A stretch of 64,000 bases of DNA, from NCBI RefSeq assembly GCF_024519315.1, contig NZ_JANIIC010000032.1:1-64000 (forward strand). The letters run 5' to 3'. Shown here one piece after another: positions 34,108 to 42,404 of the stretch (positions are counted from its first letter, which is position 1; every line of letters starts with the position of its first letter). The DNA comes from Streptomyces malaysiensis subsp. samsunensis (GTDB lineage: Bacteria; Actinomycetota; Actinomycetes; Streptomycetales; Streptomycetaceae). The translations under genes and the position numbers were made by a program. The notes beneath the pieces were generated by a model. That model was not told the DNA's origin and did no database searches. It saw only the letters and a program-made list of their open reading frames with translations.

Positions 34108-34689
34108 ATGAGCATTCGGCACACGACGAAGGCCCGGAGGGGGGCCGCCGCGACGGCGCTCGCCGCGGCCCTGGCCCTCGCCGTGGCCGGGTGCGGCAAC
34201 GGCGACGGCGACAAGGCGCCCGACGACGGCGCGGGACGGGCGTCCACCGCGGCCAAGGACGACGGCGACGAACAGCAGCCCGCGGCGGACTCCTCCAAGA
34301 CCATCGGCGAGATGAAGGGTCCCGGCGGGATCGTCGTCACCCTGCACTCCGCGGTCCGCGACGACGGCGGCTTCGTCACCGTCAACGCCACCGTCACCAA
34401 CCACGGCAGCCGGCTCTTCAACGCGATCGACTGGCGCTCGAAGGAGACCGAGGTGAAGTCCCTCTCGTCCGTCTCCGGAGCGTCCCTCGTCGACGAGAAG
34501 GGCAAGAAGCGCTATCTCGTCCTGCGGGACACCGACGGCCAGTGCCTGTGCACCACCGGGCTCTCCGGGATCAAGCCCGATGAGAGCCGTCCGCTGTTCG
34601 CGCAGTTCCCGGCCCCGCCGAAGAACGTCACGGAGGTCGACTTCCAGATCCCGACCATGCCGTCCGTCGGCATCACCCTCTCCGGATGA
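34108..34689 (+). CDS. Secreted lipoprotein
   Basis: A 193-residue protein with a lipoprotein signal: basic start, hydrophobic ALALAVAG and lipobox cysteine in LAVAGC (about residue 28). An acidic, disordered linker follows, then a beta-rich domain (GGIVVTLHSAVRDDGGFVTV...NHGSRLFNAIDW) resembling DUF4352-like immunoglobulin folds. Anchored outside the membrane. The last codons overlap the next gene (ATGA), pointing to a shared role with the OmpA-domain protein. Confidence 0.8.
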   Translation: MSIRHTTKARRGAAATALAAALALAVAGCGNGDGDKAPDDGAGRASTAAKDDGDEQQPAADSSKTIGEMKGPGGIVVTLHSAVRDDGGFVTVNATVTNHGSRLFNAIDWRSKETEVKSLSSVSGASLVDEKGKKRYLVLRDTDGQCLCTTGLSGIKPDESRPLFAQFPAPPKNVTEVDFQIPTMPSVGITLSG

Positions 34690-35330
34690 GCCGCGCCATG
34701 ACACCGCAGACGACGGCCCGCCCCGCGCGCCGCGGCCCCGTGCTCGCCGCGCTGGCCTCCACCGTGCTCCTGGTCACCCTCACGGCCCCGGCGCCGCCCG
34801 CCCACGCGGACAGCGGCCCCGGCGCGCCCGCCGACACCACCCCGCCGATGAAGATCGACGCCAAGGACTCCGATCTGCGGATGCCCGAGGGCGCCAAGCT
34901 GGCGCCCGGCCGGGTCCTGGACATCAAGTCCGTGGTCGAGACGGACGACGGCGACGAGCGGCGGGAGGACACCAACGCCAAGGTGAAGTTCGCCCTCCAG
35001 GCCGAGGTGCTCTTCGGCAAGGACAGCGCCAAGCTGGGCGGCGCGGCGCGGTCCCGGATCAAGGAGATCGCCTCCGAGGTCGAGCGGCAGGACGCGAAGA
35101 GCGTCCGCGTCTTCGGCTTCACCGACGACCTGGGCTCCGCGGGCCATGGGATCGTGCTGTCGAAGCAGCGGGCCAACGCGGTGCAGCAGGCGCTCGCCGA
35201 GGATCTCGACCCCTCGGTGAACTACGAGATCCGGGGCTACGGCGAGCAGTACCCGATCGCGGACAACGCGACCGAGGAGGGGCGCAAGCGCAACCGCCGG
35301 GTGGAGGTCAGCTTCCCCAGAACCGGCTGA
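34686..35330 (+). CDS. OmpA-domain cell-wall-binding protein
   Basis: A 214-residue exported protein. Signal peptide VLAALASTVLLVTLTAPAPP...AHA; an OmpA C-terminal domain from about 100 (VLFGKDSAKLGGAARSRIKE, VFGFTDDLGSAGHGIVLSKQ, RANAVQQAL, EEGRKRNRRVEV). Such domains bind peptidoglycan. ATG at 34686 is coupled to the lipoprotein gene; ATG 34698 is possible. Its place at the end of the Tad operon suggests it anchors or guides the pilus through the cell wall. Confidence 0.87.
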   Translation: MSRAMTPQTTARPARRGPVLAALASTVLLVTLTAPAPPAHADSGPGAPADTTPPMKIDAKDSDLRMPEGAKLAPGRVLDIKSVVETDDGDERREDTNAKVKFALQAEVLFGKDSAKLGGAARSRIKEIASEVERQDAKSVRVFGFTDDLGSAGHGIVLSKQRANAVQQALAEDLDPSVNYEIRGYGEQYPIADNATEEGRKRNRRVEVSFPRTG

Positions 35331-36002
35331 CGCCCGGCTGACCTACGGGGCGGAGCCGCATATCGAGGCTTTCCCCTCCCCGCCCCTTCCCGCAACCGGG
35401 GCTCCGCCCCAGACCCCGGACCGGGGCTCCGCCCCGGACCCCGCTCCTCAAACGCCGGAGGGGCTGGAAAGCGGGGCTTGGCCCTGGACCCCGCTCCTCA
35501 AACGCCGGAGGGGCTGGAAAGCGAGGCTCGGCCCCGGACCCCGCTAATGCCGGAGGGGCTGGAAAGCGGGGCTTGGCCCTGGACCCCGCTAACGCCGGAG
35601 AGGCTGGAAAGCGGGGCTTCGCCCCTTCCCGCGGTATCGGTATGCGGCTCCGCCGCGTGGCGGGGCTCCGCCCCGGCCCCCGGGGCCGGGACCCCTTGCC
35701 CCCTGGACCCCGGGGTCTGGACCCCTTGCCCCCTGGACTCGGCGGTCTGGACCCTCCGGCCCCCCGGCCCTCCGGCCCTCCGGCCCCCGGCCCCCGGGGG
35801 TCTGGGGCGCAGCGCCACCTTCCAGCCCCTCCGGCGATTGAGGAGCGGGGTCTGGGGCGGAGCCCCAGTATCGGGAAGGGGCGGGGAGGGGAACAGCCCG
35901 CCGCAGGCGAACAGCCCGCCGCAGGCGAACCGGCCGGGCGGGGCCGGGGTGCCCGATACCGCATCATGGGTGTGTTGATCGCCCCCTTCGCCGGAGCCCG
36001 TT
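35331..36002. repeat. Intergenic block of GC-rich dispersed repeats
   Basis: About 670 bases without a gene, built from repeat families. GGGGCTCCGCCCC-type units (35397-35440) come first. Four direct copies of an ACGCCGGAGGGGCTGGAAAG-type unit follow (about 35450, 35500, 35545 and 35590), with the same unit inverted near 35818-35870. GGACCCCTTGCCCCCTGGAC is repeated near 35690-35740, CCTCCGG triplets near 35755-35785, and a 17-bp GAACAGCCCGCCGCAGG tandem lies near 35890-35925. These are typical Streptomyces intergenic elements; the direct/inverted arrangement could form very large hairpins. Confidence 0.8.
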
Positions 36003-37265
36003 CTGAGTACCGCCGTCGCCGAGACCCTCGCCATCGCCCTGCTCCTCGGCGTCCTGGCCTTCGCGGTCGTGCGCCCCCGTGGCCTGCCGGAGGCGATCGC
36101 GGCCGTGCCCGCCGCCGGGATCGTGGTCGCCCTCGGGGCGGTCTCGCCCGCACGGGCCTGGGCGGAGACCCGGGACCTGCTGCCCGTCGTGGGCTTTCTG
36201 GCCGCCGTGCTGCTGCTGGCCCGGATGTGCGCGGACGAGGGGCTCTTCGAGGCGGCGGGGCAGGCCGTGGCGCGGGCCTGCGCGGGGCGTACGGACCGGC
36301 TCCTGGGCGGGGTGTTCGCCGTCGCGGCCGCCGTCACCGCCGTGCTCAGCCTGGACGCCACCGTGGTGCTGCTCACGCCCGTGGTGTTCGCCACGGCGGC
36401 CAGGCTCGGGGCGCGGTCCCGGCCGCATGTGTACGCCTGCGCCCATCTGTCGAACTCGGCGTCCCTGCTCCTCCCGGTCTCCAACCTCACCAATCTGCTC
36501 GCCCTCGAGGCCGGCGGGATCTCCTTCACCCGGTTCGCCGTGCTGATGGGGCCCGCCTGGCTGCTGACCATCGGCATCGAGTACCTGGTCTTCCGCCGCT
36601 TCTTCGCCGACGACCTGGCCGCCGGGACCACCGAGCCGCCGCCCGCCGACTGGCCCAAGGTGCCGGTCTTCGCGCTGACCGTGCTGCTGCTGACCCTCGC
36701 CGGGTTCGTCGGGACCTCGCTGGCGGGCCTCGAGCCCCAGTGGGCGGCCTGGGCGGGCGCCCTCGTGCTGACCGTAAGGGCGCTATGGCACCGCAGGACG
36801 ACCGTAAGGGGGGCCGTCGGCGCGATCGGGCCGCTGTTCTGCCTGTTCGTGCTGGCGCTCGGGGTGGTGGTCCAGGCCGTGCTGGCGGGCGGTCTCCAGG
36901 AGGCGCTGGGCCATGTGCTGCCCAGTGGGGCGAGCCTTCCGGCGCTGCTGGGGATCGCGGCGGTCTCGGCGGTGCTGGCCAACCTGATCAACAACCTGCC
37001 CGCGGTGCTGGCGCTGCTGCCGATCGCCTCCGGGGGCGGCCCCGGGCCCGTCCTCGCCGTGCTGATCGGCGTCAATCTGGGGCCCAACCTCACCTACGTC
37101 GGCTCCCTGGCCACCCTGCTGTGGCGGCGCGTAGTGCACCACCATGAACCGGGCACCGGCTCCGACCTGGGCGTGTTCACCCGTCTGGGACTGCTGACCG
37201 CACCGGCGACCGTGGTGGCCGCGACGGCGGCGATGTGGCTGATGCTGAGGGTCACCGGGAGCTGA
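36003..37265 (+). CDS. ArsB/NhaD-superfamily ion transporter
   Basis: A polytopic membrane protein of 420 residues by the chosen start, with ~11 hydrophobic helices. Family-like segments are LSLDATVVLLTPVVFATAAR and the repeat-related ANLINNLPAVLALLPIASGG with NLGPNLTYVGSLATLLWRRV, as in arsenite/Na+ permeases of the IT superfamily. An in-frame TGA at 35976 excludes longer forms. The first ATG/GTG/TTG is GTG 36069, which would remove helix 1. A CTG at 36003 lies six bases after GGAG and restores it, so a CTG start is proposed. Substrate unknown; no ars genes nearby. Confidence 0.78.
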   Translation: MSTAVAETLAIALLLGVLAFAVVRPRGLPEAIAAVPAAGIVVALGAVSPARAWAETRDLLPVVGFLAAVLLLARMCADEGLFEAAGQAVARACAGRTDRLLGGVFAVAAAVTAVLSLDATVVLLTPVVFATAARLGARSRPHVYACAHLSNSASLLLPVSNLTNLLALEAGGISFTRFAVLMGPAWLLTIGIEYLVFRRFFADDLAAGTTEPPPADWPKVPVFALTVLLLTLAGFVGTSLAGLEPQWAAWAGALVLTVRALWHRRTTVRGAVGAIGPLFCLFVLALGVVVQAVLAGGLQEALGHVLPSGASLPALLGIAAVSAVLANLINNLPAVLALLPIASGGGPGPVLAVLIGVNLGPNLTYVGSLATLLWRRVVHHHEPGTGSDLGVFTRLGLLTAPATVVAATAAMWLMLRVTGS

Positions 37266-37313
37266 GGCTCACCGGATGCCGAGAGGCACCCGAAGCCGAG
37301 GGGCACCCGAAGC

Positions 37314-37358
37314 CGAGGGGCCGCCGCCGCGACAGCTCGTCGCGGCGGCGGCCCCTCG
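37314..37358. terminator. Bidirectional terminator
   Basis: A perfect 20-bp stem (37314-37333 with 37339-37358) between the transporter and the convergent cold-shock-domain gene. It is preceded by a 17-bp tandem (GGCACCCGAAGCCGAGG). Confidence 0.88.
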
Positions 37359-37389
37359 ACCCGCTGTCAGGCCGCGCCGCGGCCCGGCA

Positions 37390-37800
37390 TCAGGATTCGA
37401 TCCAGTTGTGCGCCTGGGCGATCTCGATGACCCGCCTGCGCACCTGCTTGATCTGGTCGGCGGTCAGACTGCCGCCCACCTCGACCAGCGCCTCGGTGAG
37501 CTCCTGCCGGAACTCGGCGACCGACAGCACATCGCACATGGTGTCGTCGCCGTCCGGCCCCGCGGAGGGCCGTACGATCGGCACCGGCGCGGCACGCTCC
37601 ACGATGCGGACCTCGGATGCCTTGGGCCCCTTGTCGCCGTACTCGGGAACGAACCGCACCTTGGACCCGGGCTGGAAGAGGTGCTTCTCGTCCAGCAGGT
37701 CATTGGCGTGCATGAAGACATCCTCGCCACCGTCGTCCGGAGCGATGAAGCCGTAGCCGCGGAACTCGTCGAAACGCAGAATCTTGCCCGTGGTCGTCAC
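37390..37800 (-). CDS. Cold-shock-domain protein with C-terminal extension
   Basis: A 136-residue protein. An N-terminal cold-shock domain has RNP1-like RGYGFIAP and RNP2-like EDVFMHAND, followed by a linker and a helical C-terminal part (VAEFRQELTEALVEVGGSLTADQIKQVRRR). This two-domain form is common in actinobacteria beside the single-domain CspA. The upstream 60 bases on its own strand contain a run of GAGGTA/GGGGTA units that resemble repeated ribosome-binding sites. Confidence 0.9.
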   Translation of the reverse strand: MTTTGKILRFDEFRGYGFIAPDDGGEDVFMHANDLLDEKHLFQPGSKVRFVPEYGDKGPKASEVRIVERAAPVPIVRPSAGPDGDDTMCDVLSVAEFRQELTEALVEVGGSLTADQIKQVRRRVIEIAQAHNWIES

Positions 37801-37880
37801 CGTGCCACCCCTACCCCTATTACCTCTACCTCGATTACCTCGACCGCGATCGAGGGTGTCCCAACCATGACACCGAGAAG

Positions 37881-38351
37881 TCAGCGTACAGAAGGCGGGG
37901 GCGGCGTTGAAGGGGTGGGGGCGATCACGATGCGTACGCCCCGCCGTACGCCCCAGCGCTCCAACGCGCCCGCCTCCGCCTCCAGCACATGGCGGGAGCG
38001 CAGCCGGGGGCGGCCGAGCCGGCCGGGGCGCAGGGTGTGGACGGCCAGGACGGTGAGCCGCCGGTCCAGATAGGCGACGTCGATGGCGAACCGCATCCGG
38101 AAGGTGTGCACCCCGCTCGCCGGGGTGAGCAGGAGCGCGCCGGTCAGGCCGTCCCGGCCGAGCAGCCCGCGGGCGCGGGCGCGGTAGGAGGCGGCGATGG
38201 TGAGCGGAATGCCCTCCGCACGCCCCGCGGTGCCTTCCACGCCCCCAGGGTCCTCCTTCGCGCCGTTCGAGCCGCCGTCCCGGCCGCCGTCCGCACCGTC
38301 GGTGCCGCCCACCACGCGCAGCGTCCCCGTACCGTCCCGCCAGCGGCCCAT
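37881..38351 (-). CDS. DUF192 family protein
   Basis: A 156-residue protein. The DUF192 core is at the C-terminus: RARGLLGRDGLTGALLLTPA, GVHTFRMRFAIDVAYLD, VLAVHTLRPG and EAEAGALERWGV. Residues ~12-50 are a Gly/Asp-rich insertion with no domain. AAGGAGG precedes the ATG at 38351; longer frames upstream are antisense to the peptidase gene. DUF192 function is not firmly known. Divergent from the prepilin peptidase gene, a pairing that suggests shared promoters. Confidence 0.88.
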   Translation of the reverse strand: MGRWRDGTGTLRVVGGTDGADGGRDGGSNGAKEDPGGVEGTAGRAEGIPLTIAASYRARARGLLGRDGLTGALLLTPASGVHTFRMRFAIDVAYLDRRLTVLAVHTLRPGRLGRPRLRSRHVLEAEAGALERWGVRRGVRIVIAPTPSTPPPPSVR

Positions 38352-38435
38352 GACCCGCCTCCTTCGGCCCTCCGCGCGCCGTCCGCCCGCCCCGGGCAGT
38401 GTTCCACCGGCCGGGCGCTTCCGTAGGCTCGGCCC

Positions 38436-39182
38436 GTGCAACCGCTGCTGATCGTGCTCGCCGCCGCGTACGGCGCGGCCGCCGGGCTGCTCGTACCGCG
38501 CCCGCTGTACCGGCTGGCCGTCGAGCCGGAGGAGCCCTGGCGCGGCGCCTGCCCGCGCGGGCACGCGCTCACCGGTCCGGCGGGCGGCTGGCTGGGCCCC
38601 GCCCGCTGCTCCGGCTGCCGGGACGGCGAGCGGGACTACGGGACCGGCCCGGTGCCCGCCGCGGCGCTCACCGCGCTGGTGTGCGCGGGCCTGGCGGCGG
38701 CCGTCGGCGCGCGCCCGGAGCTTGCGGTGTGGCTGCTGCTGGTGCCGCTGGGGGCGCTGCTCACGGCCGTGGACCTGGCGGTCAACCGGCTGCCGGACGT
38801 CCTCACCCTGCCCATGGCGGGCGGGGTCGCGGCGCTGCTCGGCGCGGCCGCGCTGCTGCCGCACAGCGCCGGGTCCTGGCCGCGGGCGCTGCTGGGCGGC
38901 GCGGTGCTGGGCGGGGCGTATCTGGTGCTGTTCCTGATCAGCCCGAGCGGGATGGGGTTCGGTGACGTCAAGCTGGCGCTGACGCTCGGGGTCGCCCTCG
39001 GCTGGTACGGCTGGGACGTGCTCTTCGTGGGCGCCTTCGCCGGGGTGCTGCTCGGCTGCTGCTGCGCCGTGGCCCTGGTGCTGACCCGGCGCGCCGGGCG
39101 CCGTACCGCGATGGCGTTCGGGCCGTTCATGATCCTCGGGGCGGGCGCCGGACTGGTGCTGGGGGCGCTCGGGGCCGGATGA
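38436..39182 (+). CDS. A24 prepilin peptidase (TadV/CpaA-type)
   Basis: A 248-residue polytopic membrane aspartic protease. The two catalytic aspartates are in LLTAVDLAVNRLPD and GMGFGDVKLAL (GxGD motif). A cysteine pair-like stretch (ACPRGH...RCSGC) lies in the first cytoplasmic loop, as in larger PilD-type enzymes. It should remove the leader of Flp and the TadE-like proteins encoded 5-12 kb upstream. GTG start. It is separated from the main Tad operon by unrelated genes. Confidence 0.88.
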   Translation: MQPLLIVLAAAYGAAAGLLVPRPLYRLAVEPEEPWRGACPRGHALTGPAGGWLGPARCSGCRDGERDYGTGPVPAAALTALVCAGLAAAVGARPELAVWLLLVPLGALLTAVDLAVNRLPDVLTLPMAGGVAALLGAAALLPHSAGSWPRALLGGAVLGGAYLVLFLISPSGMGFGDVKLALTLGVALGWYGWDVLFVGAFAGVLLGCCCAVALVLTRRAGRRTAMAFGPFMILGAGAGLVLGALGAG

Positions 39183-39260
39183 CACCGGCGCGCGGACGGC
39201 CGACCCCGCCGAGATGCATGGACATCCCCTCACAAAGCGTTATGGTGGAAACCCCCCCTC

Positions 39261-39294
39261 GGGCCGGTCCGTACTCCCCCCCACGGACCGGCCC
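39261..39294. terminator. Hairpin after the prepilin peptidase
   Basis: A perfect 12-bp stem (39261-39272 with 39283-39294) followed by GCTCTATTT, within the ~300-base gap before the isoprenyl transferase. A TATGGT box near 39241 could belong to a promoter; nothing else is evident there. Confidence 0.65.
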
Positions 39295-39478
39295 GCTCTA
39301 TTTCGGGCTTCTGGGGCCCAAAGGGGCGGCACGTATCCCGCACAGTCGGCTACGAAGCGTGACGGAAAGCGTTCATCCGGCCGTCCCGGTTCGCCAGCCC
39401 CTCTGCCCCGCAGTAGGGTGTCGGCCTTGGGGCGGACTGCCATGGCGAGCCATGTGAAGCACTGAGGGGCTGGAAGAC

Positions 39479-40240
39479 GTGAAGTTGCGCGACCTGGTGT
39501 ACAGGCTCTACGCACGCCGGGTGGAAGGCCGCCTCGACCACGCCCAGGTGCCCAAGCACATCGGCGTCATCCTCGACGGCAACCGCCGCTGGGCCCGTGC
39601 CGCCGGGGGCACCACCGAGCAGGGGCACAAGGCCGGCGCCAGCAAGATCCAGGAGCTGCTCGGCTGGTGCAGCGAGACGGACGTCGAGGTCGTCACGCTC
39701 TGGCTGCTCTCCACCGACAACCTGGACCGCCCCGAGGAGGAGCTGGTACCGCTCCTGAGCATCGTCGAGGGCGCGGTGCGCCATCTGGCCGCGGACGGCC
39801 GCTGGCGGGTGCACCACGTCGGCAACCGCGATCTGCTGCCCTCCCGGACCCAGACGGTCCTCAAGGAGGCCGAGCGGGACACCGAGCACATCGACGGAAT
39901 ACTGGTCAACGTGGCCGTCGGCTACGGCGGACGGCAGGAGATCGCCGACGCGGTGCGGTCGCTGCTGCTGGACCACGCCACCAAGGGCACCTCCTTCGAG
40001 GAGCTCGCCGAGGTCGTCGACATCGACCTCATCTCCGAACACCTGTACACCCGTGGCCAGCCCGATCCGGACCTGGTGATCCGCACCAGCGGCGAGCAGC
40101 GGCTCTCCGGCTTCATGCTGTGGCAGAGTGCCCATTCGGAGTACTACTTCTGTGAAGTTTTCTGGCCCGCCTTCCGCAAGGTCGACTTCCTCCGCGCGCT
40201 GCGCGACTACGCCGCCCGTCACCGCAGGTACGGCAACTAG
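39479..40240 (+). CDS. Cis-isoprenyl diphosphate synthase (UppS-like)
   Basis: A 253-residue cytoplasmic enzyme that adds isoprene units in cis to an allylic diphosphate, making polyprenyl carriers. Family motifs: HIGVILDGNRRWARA with catalytic D33, VVTLWLLSTDNLDRP, GGRQEI, DPDLVIRTSGEQRLSGF and LWQSAHSEYYF. Streptomycetes carry two or more such enzymes; this may be the long-chain or the short-chain one, which motifs alone do not settle. GTG start with a GAGG-type site. Confidence 0.93.
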   Translation: MKLRDLVYRLYARRVEGRLDHAQVPKHIGVILDGNRRWARAAGGTTEQGHKAGASKIQELLGWCSETDVEVVTLWLLSTDNLDRPEEELVPLLSIVEGAVRHLAADGRWRVHHVGNRDLLPSRTQTVLKEAERDTEHIDGILVNVAVGYGGRQEIADAVRSLLLDHATKGTSFEELAEVVDIDLISEHLYTRGQPDPDLVIRTSGEQRLSGFMLWQSAHSEYYFCEVFWPAFRKVDFLRALRDYAARHRRYGN

Positions 40241-40270
40241 TTCCCGTCTGTAGCACAGGAGTTCACCGGC

Positions 40271-40304
40271 GCGGGGCCGGACGCCGACCGGCGTCCGGCC
40301 CCGC
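40271..40304 (+). terminator. Terminator of the isoprenyl transferase gene
   Basis: A perfect 15-bp stem (40271-40285 with 40290-40304) and a 4-base loop, 30 bases past the stop. The following gap to 40638 holds the PhoH promoter region; no gene is seen. Confidence 0.88.
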
Positions 40305-40638
40305 GGCCGTGTGACACGCCCGTTTCACAACGTTCATATCCGTGCCGTCATATGCCGTTGCATGCCCCCGCACGTTCGAGGGAATATCCCTTCCAGGTCG
40401 ACGCCCTGTTCCACCTGTCCAGTTGGGTGTCGAACTGCCAGCGGACGGCATCGGGCCGTTCGCCCGGGAGGCCCTTTGCACACGGACGACTGTGCGGATC
40501 GTGCGTATGACGCGGAGGGCCGGCGCTCGGCCCTCCCCGTGGGGCCTGAGCCCGGTCCGTTCCCCGTCTGCGGCGGGGAATACCTCACTCCCGCGACGCC
40601 GTCGCACCCCAACCTCTCCCGAGGGGGTTCGTCCACCC

Positions 40639-41976
40639 GTGGTGACCAGCAAGAAACGCCGCGAGCACGACCGGCGCACCTATGTCCTCGACACCAGCGT
40701 CCTGCTGGCCGACCCCAACGCCATGGCCCGCTTCGACGAGCACGAAGTCGTGCTGCCGGTCGTGGTGGTCACGGAGCTGGAGGCCAAGCGGCACCACCCG
40801 GAGCTCGGGTACTTCGCACGGCAGGCGCTCCGCCTGCTGGACGAGTACCGCATCCGGTACGGCCGTCTGGACGCTCCGATCCCGATCGGCGATCTGGGCG
40901 GCACTCTGCGCGTCGAGCTCAACCACTCCGACCCGGGCATTCTCCCGGCCGCCTTCCTGAACCACGGCGGCAGGGTGGGGGACAACGACTCGCGGATCCT
41001 CGCGGTCGCCAGAAACCTCCAGGCCGAGGGGTATGACGTCACCGTCGTATCGAAGGATCTGCCGCTGCGCATCAAGGCGTCCTCGGTGGGGCTGCTCGCC
41101 GAGGAGTACCGCGCGGAGCTGGCGATAACCGACTCGGGCTGGACCGGGATGGCCGAGCTCGCCGTCTCGGCCGAGCAGGTGGACGATCTGTTCGCCGCCG
41201 AGACCGCGTTCGTCCCCGAGGCCGCCGGACTGCCCGTGCACACGGGCCTGGTGCTCCAGTCCGAGCGTGGCAACGCCCTGGGCCGGGTCACCCCGGACGG
41301 GCAGGTGCGGCTGGTGCGCGGCGACCGGGAGGCGTTCGGCATCCACGGACGCAGCGCGGAGCAGCGCATCGCGCTGGACCTGCTGCTCGACCCGGAGGTC
41401 GGCATCATCTCGATGGGCGGCCGGGCCGGTACGGGCAAGTCGGCGCTGGCGCTGTGCGCCGGTCTCGAGGCCGTGCTGGAGCGGCGTCAGCACCGCAAGG
41501 TGATGATCTTCCGCCCGCTGTACGCGGTGGGTGGCCAGGAGCTGGGCTATCTGCCCGGCACCGAGGCCGAGAAGATGAGCCCCTGGGCGCAGGCGGTCTT
41601 CGACACGCTGTCCGCGGTGACCAGCGCCGAGGTGATCGAGGAGGTCGTGGGGCGCGGAATGCTGGAGGTGCTGCCGCTGACGCATATCCGCGGCCGCTCG
41701 CTCCATGACGCCTTCGTCATCGTCGACGAGGCCCAGTCGCTGGAACGGAATGTGCTGCTGACGGTGCTGTCCCGGATCGGCGCCAACTCCCGGGTGGTGC
41801 TCACCCATGATGTGGCGCAGCGGGACAACCTCCGCGTCGGACGGTACGACGGGGTGGTGGCGGTCGTGGAGAAGCTGAAGGGGCATCCGCTGTTCGCGCA
41901 TGTCACCCTGACCCGCTCCGAGCGTTCGCCGATCGCGGCGCTGGTGACCGAAATGCTGGAGGACGGCCACATCTGA
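40639..41976 (+). CDS. PIN-PhoH ATPase/ribonuclease
   Basis: A 445-residue two-domain cytoplasmic protein. A PIN nuclease domain (1-150, RRTYVLDTSVLLADP with D18 and NDSRILAVA) is followed by a PhoH-type P-loop domain: GRAGTGKS (261-268), VIVDEAQSLERNVL and VLTHDVAQRD. Family members are RNA helicase-nucleases. GTG 40639 or 40642 is the likely start; longer frames extend into leader DNA. It stands alone between terminators. Confidence 0.92.
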   Translation: MVTSKKRREHDRRTYVLDTSVLLADPNAMARFDEHEVVLPVVVVTELEAKRHHPELGYFARQALRLLDEYRIRYGRLDAPIPIGDLGGTLRVELNHSDPGILPAAFLNHGGRVGDNDSRILAVARNLQAEGYDVTVVSKDLPLRIKASSVGLLAEEYRAELAITDSGWTGMAELAVSAEQVDDLFAAETAFVPEAAGLPVHTGLVLQSERGNALGRVTPDGQVRLVRGDREAFGIHGRSAEQRIALDLLLDPEVGIISMGGRAGTGKSALALCAGLEAVLERRQHRKVMIFRPLYAVGGQELGYLPGTEAEKMSPWAQAVFDTLSAVTSAEVIEEVVGRGMLEVLPLTHIRGRSLHDAFVIVDEAQSLERNVLLTVLSRIGANSRVVLTHDVAQRDNLRVGRYDGVVAVVEKLKGHPLFAHVTLTRSERSPIAALVTEMLEDGHI

Positions 41977-42054
41977 GCCGGTTGAGCGGTTTGCGGCCAC
42001 AGGCGCCGTGCGGAAAGGCCAACGAGCTTAGCCGCGCGGCGTCTTGGTGCGCGG

Positions 42055-42404
42055 GGATTTCCAGAAATCCTAGGGCGTAAACAAGATGTGAGCTTTCACA
42101 CCTGGCGGGGAATTGCCTCCAGGGCTCCGCGTCCGGCAGGGTGTGGTTCCTGTCAGGCCCCGCATACGGCACACCAGTACCCCCAGCGGTACCGAGTCAC
42201 AGCACCACCAGAATTGAACAGAGTTCGCCGTATGCCGCCCGAGCACCTCGAGGATCTCCCGCGGGAGATCCTCACCGGGCCCGTGCCTCCCGTGACCAGT
42301 CGGCCCCATGAGCACCACCGGGGACGGAACAAGGGGAGGCCAGCGTCAGGGGCACGATTGCGCTCGCGAGGTCACCTAAGCGGGCGACGCTGGAAGGAAA
42401 CCGT
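42055..42404 (+). promoter_or_regulatory. Structured 5' leader of the transglycosylase gene (possible riboswitch)
   Basis: About 350 bases with several inverted repeats: GGATTT/AAATCC at 42055-42070, a 24-base perfect palindrome at 42250-42273, and CCAGCGTC (42340-42347) pairing perfectly with GACGCTGG (42386-42393), which closes a 38-base interior. That last stem abuts the AAGGA ribosome site. Secreted muralytic genes in Streptomyces often carry ydaO-type c-di-AMP riboswitches, and GTCACCTAAGCGG plus GGAAGGA resembles the 3' end of that motif, but I could not align the whole element. Confidence 0.4.
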
